Below are positions 1 to 13,716 of a stretch of 64,000 nt of DNA, one piece after another. Position 1 is the stretch's first letter, and every line of letters starts with the position of its first letter. The position numbers were made by a program, and so were the translations under genes. The stretch covers positions 1,550,001 through 1,614,000 of the forward strand of contig NC_079245.1 of NCBI RefSeq assembly GCF_028009165.1. Reading direction: 5' to 3'. Source of the DNA: Akanthomyces muscarius (lineage: Eukaryota > Ascomycota > Sordariomycetes > Hypocreales > Cordycipitaceae). The notes below the pieces were generated by a model. That model had not been told where the DNA came from. It was given only the letters and a program-made list of their open reading frames with translations, and did not search any database.

Positions 1-3000
1 GGCTCTTCGAAAGTGGTCGGAGCTCGAGCTTCCTTTTTCGAGTGTCCTTCTTTCAAGCTCGGCACCCCTGTTTGTAGTTGCATCAAAGGTAGATCGTTGA
101 CAACAAGAGAGCTCCTTCGCCGCAGGAGCTTCAGCGGATTAACTTCCCCACCAATGCCTGCCAAGGATGGTTGCTGAAATTCCCAGTTTCTCACTGTTTC
201 TGCATCAGCTTTCACCCAGTTTTAAAATTCTTCGTAGTGTTTCTTACCTAAATCCAAACCTAGCAGATCACAGCCCATGCGATCATATAATTTCGCGCTG
301 TGCAAGACAAACTCCCACTCTATTCTCGGGTTCACTTTTGATGCACCACGCAAGGTTTGTAGGCTTTTGTGGCGCAGTTGTCCGTAAAGAACAATCAAAG
401 CCGGATCATCTGTCAGAAACAGCCGCGATCGAAAATCTGGCGAGCATGGCGTCTCCAACAGTGTATAAACTGGTGTCTGTATCAAAGTGTTAGTGGTGAA
501 GGGTACCTGGACCACAATTGACATACTATTAGTGCTCGTACAGCCATGTCTTTTCGTCCAAGCATCCAGAAAGCCCATGATGCCAACCATCTATCTCCTT
601 CTTGAGCCGCCAATGGTAAGACTTCGTCTTGCAACAGCCTGCGCAAAACGGGGCCCCTATCACCTTCGTAGACGCGAGCAACTGCAATGGCCAGCTGCAT
701 GTCCTTCAACCGATGGAGGCATATGTCAACTGTATCATCGAGTCTACCAGCAAGAAGAAAAAAGGCCGCAGCGTATTCTGCCACGTTAGTTCTGAGATAT
801 AGCTATGGGATAAGTCAACTTACGAAATCGACGTTTGCTTAGCAATGCATATGCATTCTTCTGAGCCACTGTCTTCCACTTGTCCTCTTCAAAATTATTC
901 AATAGTAAGCGTTGCGTCGCTGCTTGCTCTTTGTTTCCAGTAGCCATGCGCCAAAGACCTTGGAGCACAGTTTTCTTTTTCAAAGCCAGGTAAAACAAAC
1001 TGCAATCGACAGGACTCTTGATTTCGCTGTTGGTGTATTCGTTTCTTGCCACGATCTCAAATTGTGCTCGCATAGCAGACACGTCTGTCATCCACATGAA
1101 AAGACCGCTTTCCCGGGCATGCTTCCAGAGCATAGGACCATGTGTCTGCCGTGCAACGAAGTCAACAAGAATGTCCTGGGTGGTGGAGTGGTACGCCCAA
1201 TTCATTTCTCTCCAGGACAACATGATCTCACTGGTTCGGCCTTTCCGAAGTGCGTGCTGGCGGAAGAATAGCATAAAACGTGCCCCATTCTCATCCATGG
1301 ATCGACGGTGCTTCTCAACGAACGCAGCGCACTCAATCATGTCCATGAGTTGGATTTGTTCATGTCCAGACAGCTGTGGAATGCGAACTTTCTTTAATAC
1401 TTCGTTGATCGAAGCAGCTGTAGTCTCTCGAAAGGGCTCCTCCTCGTCGTCATCGTCGCCAATGTCAGAATTTAAATACTGCACTTGGCCCTTCTTGGAA
1501 ATTGGAGCTGTTGTATGCTTCGGCTGTTAGTGAATGGCTGAAAGCTTTCGGTCAGTCTAACTTACTGTTTCCCCATATATTTCAGTCACATCCAATCCCA
1601 CATAATCGTCGACGGGTTCTCCAGGTACCAGGTATTTTAAAGCCTTGTGCAGTGCCTTGAGAATTCGCCCAACCAGCATGACTTTTCCGGAGAGAACACA
1701 TTGGCTCAAGAATTGCGGGTGAAAGATCGGTAGGGGACCATTAAATCGCTGAACGGCTTCAAATATATCCCATGAACCGTCACGCCGCTGTGGTAAGCGA
1801 ATATCCAAGCTGTTAGCATCATCGCTACTGACAAGTCGATCCTGGACAAATAATTGGTTCCCAGCGCCGATAACAAGATGACCATCCCCAAGCCACGTTG
1901 AATCCCCAATAGGATGAGGAGTAAGCTCTCGTATGCTTATTTCGCGGATTTGTGCCCATGCTGATCCTTTGTTCAAATAGTCAAAACGCATTTGGGAGAG
2001 TAAGATAACTCGGTACGGAAATCCAACTGCAAGTATTGACTGACCATCCGGCGTTGAAGTCCAATCCAGGTCCTGAATAACGTTGTGTGTATCATAATCT
2101 TGTTCAAATTCCAGGCGGGAGCCACCTATGTCCCAAATCGTGAGCTGAGACCGTGAAGAGTTTACCAACGCAGCCTTTTTCAGAGTGCTTCCACTCGCTA
2201 GTGCAGGTTCTTCCATCGCAGTTTCCGTACAGCAGGTAGAAAGCCAATCGACTCTGTGTTTCTCCAAATCCACTCTCGCGGTCCAAAAATCCACGCGGCC
2301 GCTTTTCGTATAAGAGATGGCGACATCTCGAGCAAAAACATCTAGGAACCCCGATACAACAGGTGTTTTCCCCGCAGGGTCAACAGGAAGAACATATTTG
2401 AGTCCATCCGCGACATCTAGCTCAAATCGACAGAATTCGTCAATACAGCCACTGGCTATGTCAGAGGCTCCACCGGAATATGCCGGCAACGTGGCCTCCC
2501 AAACAATTCCGTTACGTTGGGATGTTATCATGGAAATATGAGCCTTCGTTCTTTCGCCAGGTTCCGGCCGAGGCAAGGCGATTAGACAAAGTGCGTTGCC
2601 ATCCCATTGAGCCGCGCACTGTGCCAGCATGGAAGCTCTACTGGTCCGGCAATCCCAGAGAGACACGCTGTCTGTGCCAAGAAAGACAACAAATCTGCCT
2701 TTGCGAAGAACGCAAACCCTGTGGATAGGGCCATCGTGTGTTATAACGCTCCTCCGGTTCAGGCCAACATTTGGCACAGCTTGATGTTCCGAGTGATTCC
2801 ACACAACGCACTCCCCTGTTTCAGTTCTTGATACCACTGCACGCCCACTGAAGTTGCGATTGATCTTCGCAATAGAGGCCGAATGTCCAGACCAAATAGT
2901 TTGAAGAGAAAATCGCTGGTCGTTTGTTGTAGGGCTGAATAAATTTGCGACATCGCTATAGAACACGCCGATTCTGCCATCGAACGAATGCATGAGAAGT

Positions 3001-4229
3001 GCTAGTTTACCAGTTTTCTTGTCGAAGTATGACTGCACTTCAATATGGTATGCCTCCGAAGAAGTTCTGAAGCCCCCGAGCGTTTCAAAAGCCGGAGATC
3101 TGACTTGAGCAATGTTGAACACACGATCGCCTTCAGGCATATTGTTGCCAACATTGTCCAGAGCCCAAGCCGACATGGTGCCATTGCGGTTTATCGCTAG
3201 ACATATTTCCGGTGTCTTGTTTGCAACGGCTACCAAGTGTTCCATAGCTACTTCGTCCGTGGTGGGATCATCGGACATGCGCACCTGAACTAGATGCTCC
3301 ACACAGGGCATGAACTCTCGCCCGTCTATAATACAAACGATCCAGCTAGATGGATCGTTTGCTGGGTCTCTGGTGGGTTCGTTGATATCGATCGATCCCC
3401 AAAGTTGCCAGTGTTGCCCATCTGCAGTCTCCGTAGGGGTCCAGATGCGAACCAGGCCGTCTAGGCAAAGCGTATAGAGAACATTCGTCGCAGATTGGTC
3501 AACATGGAGAGGCTTACGCCAGCGCACCATAGTAACAACATCCGGGTGTGGTAGGTATGAATGGTCGAATCGAACTTCGTCTCGGCCGTAGGCTAAACGA
3601 CGCCATACCTTTGGCAATTTGTCGTGGTCTGAAATGGAGGCGATGTAGGCTGAATCGGCGGAGAGGCTTGCCACTTTGGCTCTATTTGGGAGTGCTTTCT
3701 GCCAGGAGCATCGTATTTCTGCTTTCGTGGAATATAGCGACAATGAAGATGACGCAGCAAGGAGTTCCTCCTCTCGGCCCCACGACAAAGCGAACGACTC
3801 GCCAGTTGCGGCTCGTGGTGTTTCGAAGGATGCCTCTAATGCCCACTAGGCTAGTGTCAGCTCAGTTTGGTAGTAAATATGCAATGTAGTGTCCATTCTG
3901 ACCTTGAATGGATCTTCTGGTCGAGCGCTCGGCCGATACACTCGAATTGAGTCGGTGGTACAGACAGCTATCTTGCCACTCGCGTCATCGAAAGCGATAG
4001 CTTCCAGCTCGTCGTCGTTGTCATCGTAAATAGTCTGTACGACTTTTTGCGGGTCATCCAAAATAGTCAGCGCACTGCCAGTGATATAAGCCTAGATTGT
4101 TACGATAAATTGGTTAGCTAGGCCGCATTGCGCGGTTGGAGAGCTCACGTTGACGTGTCTGTTAGCCCAAGAGCCACTGGCAAGGCCTTGAAGCCTTGAC
4201 CGCGGCTTTCCTGGTAGAACAGCGCTCAT
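1..4229 (-). CDS. RAV1: RAVE complex subunit Rav1 (rabconnectin-like), 3' end off the window
   Basis: Rav1 is the large WD40 scaffold of the RAVE complex, which promotes reassembly of the V1 and Vo sectors of the vacuolar/endosomal proton ATPase. The spliced model starts at ATG 4229 (MSAVLPGKPRSRLQ) and has exons 4229-4149, 4091-3903, 3845-1566, 1523-824, 777-527, 476-248 and 193 to the left edge. All six introns have GT donors and AG acceptors, and the frame stays open to base 1, giving about 1307 residues with the C-terminus missing. The N-terminal two thirds is beta-propeller-like (for example LDGLVRIWTPTE, VVSRTETGECVVWNHSEH). The part after about residue 850 matches the Rav1p C-terminal domain family (LSGHEQIQLMDMIECAAFVEK, YAAAFFLLAGRLDDTVDICL, DLVRNWEFQQPS). 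Identification rests on family resemblance recognised by eye. Splice sites are predicted. Confidence 0.88.
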
Positions 4230-4852
4230 GCTACCAGCTGTTTCTTTGTGTAAGCATTTGGGCGATTTCTAGCGACTGCAGGGTCATTGGTGTAGGTCGG
4301 TTATGAGGTTCAAGCCATGGCAGCAAGCTGCATCCTCGTTCTACGGACTGTCGTGGGGAAAGCTCACATGCTATGTGGGGCTATGTGCGCCTCGACGGAT
4401 TCACTGCCGCGCAGATAAGAGGGTATAGGTAGGTCGTCCACAACCAGTGGTCGGCCACGATTTTTGCGTGACATTCACCCTGTAGCGACCCCACATCTTT
4501 CAGCTTCACCTCTTACCTTCAGGGATCATTTCAGCTGGATGATGTTCATTTCATTTTTAGTGCGGTCCAACAGTGACCGACAATAGGTGTTCAGCTCACG
4601 CTTTATATTCCCTATGATACAACAAGTGAGAGCCCAACGCCAGACATTTACTCCTGGTGAAAACGCCAGATACGTAAGAACCAAAAAGAATTTAAAAAAT
4701 TCCAACACAAGCCATGTGAGGTTATTCTAAAACCGAATAGATGTCCAAATCTCGGTAACAAGTACGCCAAATTTCATTCCACCATGATTTTGGTCACTTC
4801 AGTGGCGCAAAGAGCTGCGCGTGTCCAGTTCTATTTCATCCTGCACCAGTCA
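4230..4852. other. Intergenic: RAV1 5' side / SFI1 3' side
   Basis: This 623-bp spacer holds the upstream region of RAV1 and the downstream region of SFI1, which run in the same direction. Only short chance ORFs are present. I see no RNA gene or repeat. Confidence 0.6.
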
Positions 4853-7800
4853 TCAACCACGACGCCCCGAGCCAGCAAACCGTGAGGGTTGAGGTGCGGT
4901 CCTGGCGGCATTTATCCAATTAGGGGGTTCAACCCTGGAATCGCTTCTGGCAACGCTTTCTGTTGACTGCCTACTTGGTGTTGCAGGGCCGCGCCAATTC
5001 AAGGTCGGGGGTCTCTGGCTGGGCGATCCGAGTTTGGCAGGCAAACCAGTTTGAATGGCAGAGTCGACGTAACCTGGTACTTGTTTTGCACCAGTCTCTT
5101 GTTGCTCGGTCACAGATCTTCTAGGGTAGAAAGACTGTTCGGAAACAGTAGAGATTGTTGACTTGTTCAAGGCCGGCTTTTGAACCTGAATGTTTCGGCG
5201 TAGCGTCGGGGGTAGCGGCGCCCCGGGCGTTGTAGAAGCCAACTTGCCAGGTCGCAAGACTAGACTCCGATGAAGACCTTGCTGTGACTGTTTCGTATTT
5301 GCTGCCAGCTTATAACCAATTTCAGCCTCATCGCTCAAGTGAGAAGCAGTTGCAGACTGCTCGTCTGCTTCACTCACAGACGCCATAGGTTTGGGCAATG
5401 TACTCGGCATTGCCAGTGGCCCCCCAGTCCATCGAGTAGGGGTTTCCAAGGGAGCTGCGGGCGCGTTGAAGCCGCGCAGGTCTTGGTACCCAAATTCATG
5501 CCTTGCGCTTGACTTTCTTGAAAAAATTGTTCTCGAAGTCCGTCGGCCAGTCAAGGCCTGATGGTGTGGCGTTGTTGAGTTGTATGTGGCATCAGCAGCT
5601 TCCGTACCTCGACTTGAGTATCGCCAAAGTTGAAATGCCCGGTTTCGTTTGTCTGCTTCGTGTCTTTGCTGCACCATCGCCGCTGTGTGCGCTCGGCCAC
5701 TTCCTTGCAGAGAGGAAATCGACCAAGACTTGAGAGCTTGCCGCTGCTTGCGCTGCACCCACATGTCCCAGCTTTGTGTGTCTTGCTGCACCAATTCGTC
5801 GGAGAGCTCTGCCCAGTTGCGAAGTACATGATGAACAGCGTACCTTTGGCCGGCAGCGCGCTGCTCTTCGTGTTGGCTTGCGGCTCCTAGCCATGTATTG
5901 ACTGCATCCAGCTTCGAGGTATGCTGGTGTGTTTCTGCATGTTGCCTTGTCTCAGCGGCAATAGAGGCGTGACGCTGCGCTGAACTGCGCCACAAATTCA
6001 ACGCAGAATGAAACTGTCGCTTCTTTCTTGCAGACGATACCTGCTTATAGCGAACCCTAAGCTGCTGTCTTATTTCTTCTTTTCGAGCGACTTTCATCGC
6101 CTCATGAGCATGATCGAGCACCCGTAGAAATTTCGAGGCCATGATGAATAGCCGGGCTCGGTACGCGTAAGATTCAAGTTTGCTCATATAGTCAACAAAG
6201 TGTTCAGCTCGACTCAAGGCAGTGGGAACTTTGCACCGTTCGATGACGAAAGCTGCGCTGCGCTGCTGCGCTTGTCCAGTCCCGATTACTCGAGTCCACT
6301 TGTTCAACGCGCATGTAGCACTCTGATAGTCGCTTCGCCAAACAAATGCCTGAGCTCGAGCGCGCAAATTCCAATTATCCAGGGCAGAATGTGCTCTCCT
6401 CCATACCAGATTCGCACGGTACAACTCTGCTCTTTTTTCAACTTCCGCGTGATCCCACCAGGCCGCTAAATGAGCAAACATTGGCCGTGCCAGTCCGACA
6501 TGTCTACTAATGGAGAGCTGTCTTTCCGCCTGCTGCGCCTTGTTGGCCCAATGATGTATCAACTGCTTTTCCTGGTTATCTTGCCGGGTTTGCGCCGCCG
6601 ATTTTGCTTGTTTCTGATGTAGGATCGTCATGTCGTTCCAGGATCGGACAACGCCTCGTTTGGCACGTTGTGCGGTTGCACGCCGAATGTTTTGTTGGGC
6701 TGTGCTGCAAAGCCATTGACACAGTATGCGCTTGGCTTTCTGGATACGATGGGCTTCGTAAATGGCTGATGCAGCTGCTCGCAACTGCTCTTCTTGGCAA
6801 GCAACCGCACGACGGAGTTTTTGTACCGCAGTGGCGGCTCTGAGATGGCCAACGACAGGCGCCGTCGAGTTCGGAGCGTTGCTCCAGCCTCGAAAGCAGC
6901 GGAATCGAATCATGTGTCGGCGCGCCACGGCTTCTTTCTCCAATCTGGCCGCAGTCCTTTCTGCCCAGTGATTGAATGCTCTGCTAGCTAAATAAATTTC
7001 TCGGGCTCGGCCAGCACGATATAGCATAGCAGCGTAATCGCCGTAGCTCCCGTTTTCCTGCCCTCGCGGCATTGTTGGCCGAAAATGACTGGTAGAGGCA
7101 GGCATAAGCAAGCGAGCAGCGTTGGTCTGCTTCGCGTTCGCCTCGGCTGAAGGTTCCTTTTGCTGAGGCAAGAAGGGTTCTATTCTGGGAGAGCGATTCT
7201 GTCGCATAAGGACTTTCGCAACCGGTTCTCCGAGTCTTCCAACGTCAGGTGCAGGCGGAATTGTGTTGTCCGATAACGGGAATGATGACGCATTTTGACT
7301 TTTCTCGTTCTTGCTTACATTTCGCCATCGGTCAAGGATTGCAAGGAAGGGCGGTCGTGATAAGGCAGATTGCAAAACCGGTAGCTCATGCTCGGCTTCC
7401 GAAAATTCCAAGACATCCTCTGCAGGTGCTGTAGGACGAACAGTAACGGGTCGCGGGGAGTGATGGCCAACACGTCTTTGTGCGCCTTGCTGATTTTCTT
7501 GTGATAAGGGAGGGCCGTCATTGACACTTCTTATCGCTGAATTCGGTTTCGGCTTCAAAAGAGGACTGATGGGCGAAATTCCGTCCGCTGTCTTCCATTC
7601 TATTTCGATACTTTGGTCTTCGTAATCTGCGGCGTCGCGCCAAGGTGCGACTAGCTCGCCAAAGTTGCCATGAGGCTGTGGCAATGTTGATGATGGCTTC
7701 TGATGCTCTATTCCATGGTAGTTCGAGTTATCCAAGGACGAATGAGATGGGAGGGATGCTCTCCGTGAATTTGGGCTACTGTGTCCATACTCCAAGGATA

Positions 7801-8285
7801 TTCCCATGCTAGCCAAGACGGTCTGGAATTTCTCTGGAAAGCTACCGGGGCCCTTCTCTCCTCCGACGCGGAATATTAATCGCGAGAGATGTTTCTCATC
7901 GTCCGGGTCGACGCCATGTCTGGGGAGCACTTCGTCGTAAGCTTTGAACAGGGCAGCTGCAGGAAGTGGTCGCGGGCCATTCGGATCTTCCAGTTTTTCT
8001 TGGGCGTTTGAGACGATCTCGTGGAGAATTTCGATATCTTCAACATGTTAATCCAGTGGTGTTATTATGCTCTGGATCTGTATGTACAAACCTTCATTCG
8101 AGTAATAGGGGTCCTGAGTGGTCGAGGTCCACGCTGGGGATTGAGGATCGATGTGATGCTCAGGCGTCGGTGAGTGGTTCTTCGGTGGTTGTAACGGCGC
8201 GTAAGCCACTATATTTGGAGGTTTAGCGTTAGCTTATACTTGCGCAGATGCACCCGGATAATTATTAAGACATACTTGAGCCCAT
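4853..8285 (-). CDS. SFI1: Sfi1-like centrin-binding spindle pole body protein
   Basis: Sfi1 forms a long helical filament that binds centrin (Cdc31) along its length and builds the half-bridge needed for spindle pole body duplication. The large exon (8037-4853) encodes many degenerate repeats with the spacing of Sfi1 centrin sites, such as AFNHWAERTAARLEKEA, ALDNWNLRARAQAFVWR, ALNKWTRVIGTGQ and ALNLWRSSAQRHAS, covering roughly residues 390-850. The N-terminal part has the segment DIEILHEIVSNAQEKLED seen at the start of ascomycete Sfi1 proteins, and the last 200 residues are Ser/Pro/Thr-rich and probably disordered. The model is ATG 8285, a 10-nt first exon (8285-8276), exon 8208-8092, then 8037-4853. 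The junctions give MGSM|AYAPLQ and NE|DIEIL, for 1103 residues in all. The tiny first exon is inferred from frame and splice signals only. Confidence 0.82.
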
Positions 8286-9346
8286 ATTTGGGAGCGCTTG
8301 CTAGCGGTCCATAATCGAGGCAAAAGGCGAAGAAGCAATGCTACTGTCGAAGTTGGCCAGCTCAGAGACGGGGTGCTGTTGATGTATCATGGCCAGTGCG
8401 TTCAGAAGTAATTGTTTCAATCACTATGCAGGTTGCGCGCTCTTTTCCTGGCAATATAAGGGCAGAAGCAGCGAGTCGTTGCGAGGTGAAGCTGGGGTAT
8501 GAAGATGGCAGCCACCAAAGAAGACTGGCTGGGCACGCGCAGCCACGGCTTTACGCGTTGAGAGCATGTGGGTCATCACGCACACGCGCCATCAAAAATC
8601 GTCCTGGAGGCGTACAGTGCTCTACGACATCGCAATATGTGTGATCATCTGTGTGGAGGGAAAAAAGTATCTCCCTCTACGTATTATCTGACAGCTCCCA
8701 CGTCCTTCAGTTTTATTCCCGTGTCACCCTGCCCCCAGTGCAACGGCCGCTTAATCAGTTATCGTGACCAAATGGCCCTCGACAGGCGAAGAGATTAGGT
8801 AAGGCTAAAAAGTGGCGAGACCACGTACCAAGGAAAGTTAGGAACGGGCTCTTGCACATTCTGTCTCAACTTTGGTTTGTGCAAACTAAATGGACGCGCT
8901 ATAGGCCTGCCGGACATTATAGTACATTTCTGTTTTATACTCGCTGCAATGACATCTCCTCGCCCGATTCAAAAATTTGCCAAGGCAGCAACAAAGTGCA
9001 GTGCAGAAGTAGGTGCACAAATCCAGAGCTAGCCACTCATCAACACCACTGACTATGCTATAGGCAGCTTTATACGGCAAATGTATAGTCGCAGATTATA
9101 ACGCGGTTGAGAAGGACAAGTGTGCACGCGAGTTTATGAAACTAAAAAACTGTTACATGGTAAGTTAATGTCACAGAGAAGGGAGAACAAGCTGACAAGT
9201 GAGTGCGCAGCGTGCTGCCAAAAGTTCAACGTAGAATCACATGAGGTGATCATGATGCTATTTTGCTACGCATGTTGGCCAGCTTACAAAAATGGCAATC
9301 CCTGGCGACCTTTGTGTATTGATAGAGTCTAGACACGGCTGCAAAG
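8286..9346. other. Intergenic: SFI1 upstream / ILS1 downstream
   Basis: About 1.06 kb between two minus-strand genes. It contains the presumed SFI1 promoter and the ILS1 3' UTR. All ORFs are short and lack recognisable domains, and I found no RNA gene. Confidence 0.6.
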
Positions 9347-12300
9347 CTACAGCTTGAGCAATCTCAACATCCAAGTTGCCCTTTGAATCTCCTGTTCCTC
9401 TTCGGCGATGACCTCGCCCGTGACTCCATCTTCATGCTTGTCGAGTGGTCTACGCAGAACCTTCTCAAAAGCAGCGGATTGGGTGCCGAGAACGTCTTCC
9501 AAGCCAATCGACTCTGGGTCAGAAAGCATTCGATACTCCATCTTGACGTCGTCAGTCTGCTGCAAGCCTGCTTTCTTGCGGAGCTTCTGAACTCGATTGA
9601 TAACTTCTCGCGCAAGACCTTCTTGTGCCAAACCCTGGTAGATATGGACATCCAATAGGGTAAGCACATCGCTATCCGTGTTAGTTTCCCACGTCTTGGA
9701 TGTCTCGTCCTCTTTGACACCTCGTCTGACAACTAGATCGCCTTCTTCGAGTTTGATTCCATCAACCAGTATCTGCTTATCGCGTACGTATCCCTGGCAT
9801 TGTTCACTTGTCAGGGAAGGAAGCGCCTTCTTCACTCGGGCCATATCCTTTTTGAGCTTCTTTCCGAGGATGGGCCAGTCAGCTGTGACACTATACTGAA
9901 CCCCATATTTGTCCTCATCGCTCGTAAGCACGAGATCCCGGACATTAAGCTCTTCGGTGATGTAATTTTCTAGAGACTTGACGTCGTCGAGATACTGCTG
10001 ATCGTGATGGAGGACAACCAGTGTCTTCAGCGGTGTTTTCAATCCGATGCTGCGTCGTTCTCTGGAGACACGAGCAAGCTCAATAACTCTTTGCATTCTC
10101 GAGACGCGACGTTCCACAGCAGAGTCAAATAATTCGCTTCTAACGTCCGGGAATCGAAGGAAATGAACGCTTCGAGGATCCTCTGCCTGTAGGCTTTTCG
10201 GGATATGAGGCAAGAGGCGGGAGTAGATGTTGTCAGTCAAAAATGGCGTGAAAGGTGCCAGGCCTCGGCAAAGTGTAAAGAGCACTTCAAAAAGCGCATT
10301 GAGGGCATGCTGCGTGTCATCAAGGCCGTTTTCACCCTTGAGACGGCGACGATTGAAGCGAATATACCAGTTGGTGGTGTTGTCAATGAGTTCCAGCAAG
10401 CGCGGGACCACGGTATACAGACGGTACCCTGTCAGACCTGTTAGGATTCGACTATTAACGCCAAAGTAGTTAGCTCACCTGTCATTTCCTTGTTTACAAA
10501 TTCAAGAAGACTCTGGCAGCTTGCCAAAATCCAGCGGTCCATGACGTTGGTATTTGTGCTCTCCAAGTCAGGGTTCCACATGTAATCAACCCCTTCCACC
10601 TTCTTGAGCAGAGCAACTTGGCCCTCGAAGAACTTGTAGCTGTTCCAAAGGGGCAGTAGTACCTTTTGAACGACTTCTTTCACACCTGACTCCTTGAAAC
10701 GAAGAGGTTCGGCTCTGACAACGGGGGAGTTGATTAGGTACAGGCGCAGCGCGTCTGAGCCATACTTTTGCATGACAATCGCTGGATCGGGATAATTCTT
10801 CAGGCGCTTCGACATTTTCTTTCCATCCTCAGCCAGCACGATTCCGTTTACCACGCAGTTCTGGAAAGGAGATTTGCCGAAGAGATGCGTGCCCAAGACC
10901 AGTAGCGTGTAGAACCACCCACGCGTCTGATCCAAGCCCTCAGCAATGAAGTCGCCAGGGAAAGATGCATTGAATTTTTCCACATTCTCGAATGGATAGT
11001 GTTGGCTGGCATAAGGCATGCTGCCAGATTCAAACCAGCAATCAAATACTTCGTCAACGCGTCTCAGTACTCCCTTGCCCATCTTGCTGGGTATAGTAAT
11101 GTGATCAATCTTGTCGCGGTGCAGGTCGGTAATTTCGTCTTCATGCCCACTGAGCTTGCGCAGCTCTTCCACACTTCCGATACACACTCGTTCTTCGAGA
11201 TCGTCGCTTACCCACAGAGGGATAGGAGTTCCCCAATAGCGGTTTCTGCCGACGTTCCAATCGCGAGCATTCGCAATCCAGCTGGCAAAGCGCTTCTCTT
11301 TGACAAAGCTAGGGACCCAGTGCGAGCCCTCAATATTTTTGAGCATGTCTGGGACGATTTCGGGGATGCGAATAAACCATGACGGCACTGCTCTGTAAAT
11401 GAGCGGCGTGTCCGATCGAGGGCACATGGGGTAAGAGTGCCTGATCTGAGACTCCACAACTAAGCGGCCAGAGTTTTTGAGATACTTGATGATGTGCTTG
11501 TCCGCCTCCTTGACATGCATTCCCGCGAAATCTCTTACACGTTCAGTGAAATGAGCCGTGTCATTGATTGGGTCTGGCGGTGGACGCTTCTCAGAAATGA
11601 TGCCGGCCTCGAGTGCAATGTTGTAATCATCCTCGCCATACGCAGGCGCCTGATGGACAATACCAACACCGCTATCGGCAGTAACGTAAGTAGCATTCAG
11701 CACACAGAAACCCTTATCCTTGAATTCTTCATAGAAGTAGTCAAATAAGGGCTCATATCTCCAGCCTAGCATGTCTTTGCCCTTGATCCTTGCGATGATT
11801 TTGAAGTCTGCTTTTTTGGGGTCCTTGTAGAGCGTAGTCAAGAGTTTCTCCAGAAGAATATACATCTTTCCAGACTTTCCATCTTGAATCTTGATATACT
11901 CGAAGTCGGGGTGCGCTGCCAGGCCGGTATGTGAAGGCAGTGTCCATGGCGTGGTAGTCCAGGCCAGAAGGTTGACGTTCGGGTCATCGAGGAGGGGAAA
12001 AGACACAACAACCGCCGGATCTGTCACATCCTGGTAGTTTTGATTCGCCTCAAAATTGCTCAGTGCGGTCGTAAGTACCGTCGAGTACGGCATGACTCGA
12101 TAGCCTTGGTACACGCTTCCTTTGTCGAAGAGCTGCTTGAAAACCCACCAAAGTGTCTCCATGAATGTAGGGTCCATGGTCTATGAAATGAGGTTAGCTC
12201 CGTTGGAACTTATAATTCGCGAGCGCTCGGGCTAATGGGCTATTATGCCTTGCATTCATACCTTGTAGTCGTTGTCAAAGTCGATCCAACGTCCCAATCG

Positions 12301-12755
12301 CTCAATGGTAGCCCTCCACTCAGAGGCATAGCGCATGACAATTGCTCTGCATTCTTCGTTGTACTTGCCAATTCCAAGCTCAGTGACTGCGGCTTTACCA
12401 GAGATGCCCAACTTCTTGTCGATCTCGTGTTCGATGGGGAGGCCGTGGGTATCCCATCCAAAGCGACGCTCGACATGATATCCCTTCATTGCCCAATAAC
12501 GAGGGATGATATCCTTGATAGTGGATGCAAGGAGATGGCCATAGTGAGGCAAGCCTGTCGCGAACGGAGGTCCATCGTAGAATGTGTATCGCGGGAGAGT
12601 AGCTGTCAGCTCAAGCTGTACAAGACTGGTCAGCTTCTTTGTAGCTCAGCTTGTTCCTAGCAAAATTTGTGCAAACTAACCTGACGGTGGAAAGCGTTAA
12701 TCTCTTTCCATTTCTCGAGGACGATCTCCTCTTCCTTTGGAAAGTCAATAGACAT
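9347..12755 (-). CDS. ILS1: Cytosolic isoleucyl-tRNA synthetase
   Basis: This class I aminoacyl-tRNA synthetase charges tRNA-Ile with isoleucine in the cytosol. Exons are 12755-12681, 12615-12262, 12180-10479 and 10437-9347, giving 1073 residues, close to the yeast enzyme. The start [20 protein letters not shown] is typical. The HIGH-type signature is present as PHYGH in [20 protein letters not shown], followed by the family block [20 protein letters not shown]. The KMSKS loop reads [12 protein letters not shown]. The CP1 editing domain and the C-terminal anticodon-binding region ([17 protein letters not shown]) are intact. There is no N-terminal targeting extension, which supports the cytosolic over the mitochondrial enzyme. 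It is essential, and nothing in the frame looks broken. Confidence 0.96.
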
Positions 12756-13716
12756 GATGCGGAAATTTCTGGAGGAGCTTTTTTTTTTGTGTGTCTTGAG
12801 CTTGCCCCCGCCGTTTGCAGCCAGCAGTGAAACTCAGTCTTCTACAGAACACAAAGACTTTGCGGCAAATTGATCGTGAGTGACTTGTAGACTGACTTCC
12901 ACCTTATTCTGGTCATAAATTTGACGTATAACGACCGGAACAAAACGGCCAGAAAGTGGCCGACAGGTTTGGAAGATGATGGTGGGTGAGTCAACGGGCA
13001 CATTTCAAAGTGGTGGGGGTTCCAGACATATCGGTCATTGCCCCACCATTGATTGCCTTCTCGTCGTGTGAAGGATGGAGGGGTAGCTGGTTAGGTAGGT
13101 AGGTACCTCACCTAACACTAGGTACTCCCTGGAAAAAAATGAGCGGCTTGAGGCAACTACCTACCTACTGAGTAACGTTGGTAGTCTGGCCGGCCAGCGG
13201 TGTTTTCTGCCTTCAAGTGCGGAGCAACAGCAGTTGCTCGGGAATGACTTGGAAAGATTTGTCGAACAACAGCAACAGATAATCAATCATTTCCCACGAC
13301 GCGACGAAGACAATTCGCTGGCTAATTATGTCGAAGTTTTCTTTTTCTGTTTCTTTTTACGCATGAAAATGTCGCATGTATATAGCTATTTAGAACGGGT
13401 CATCAATAAAACCTTTCTAGCTGTGGTGTGTTTCACTGTTTATTTACTGGTACTGGGACGGGCTAGGTACCTACCTACCTTCCTACAGAACAAAACTGGT
13501 TAGGTGCCCCCAGTGATTAAACGCAAGCTACCACAGCAACCCCCTGTTTGCCAATCAATCAAGGCCACTGTCTCAGGAATTACCAGCCAGCATCAAACAG
13601 CAGACAGCTCTCATGGTGGCAGCCAGATTGACGATATCAGCCCTGACACGACAACCTAACCAGGTTACACCTCGGCGCTTAAGAAAGAGGCCTAGTAGGA
13701 TCGACCGCAGTTCGTC
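12756..13716. other. Divergent promoter region ILS1 / Mo25
   Basis: This 961-bp spacer separates two divergently transcribed genes. It contains a poly-T run just upstream of the ILS1 start (about 12780-12790) and several GGTAGGTAGGTACCT / ACCTACCTACT motifs (about 13091-13175 and 13464-13485). No supported gene was seen. Confidence 0.6.

Noticed and set aside
1018..1530. 170-codon plus-strand ORF opposite RAV1
   Set aside because: It is a shadow of the RAV1 coding exon on the other strand.
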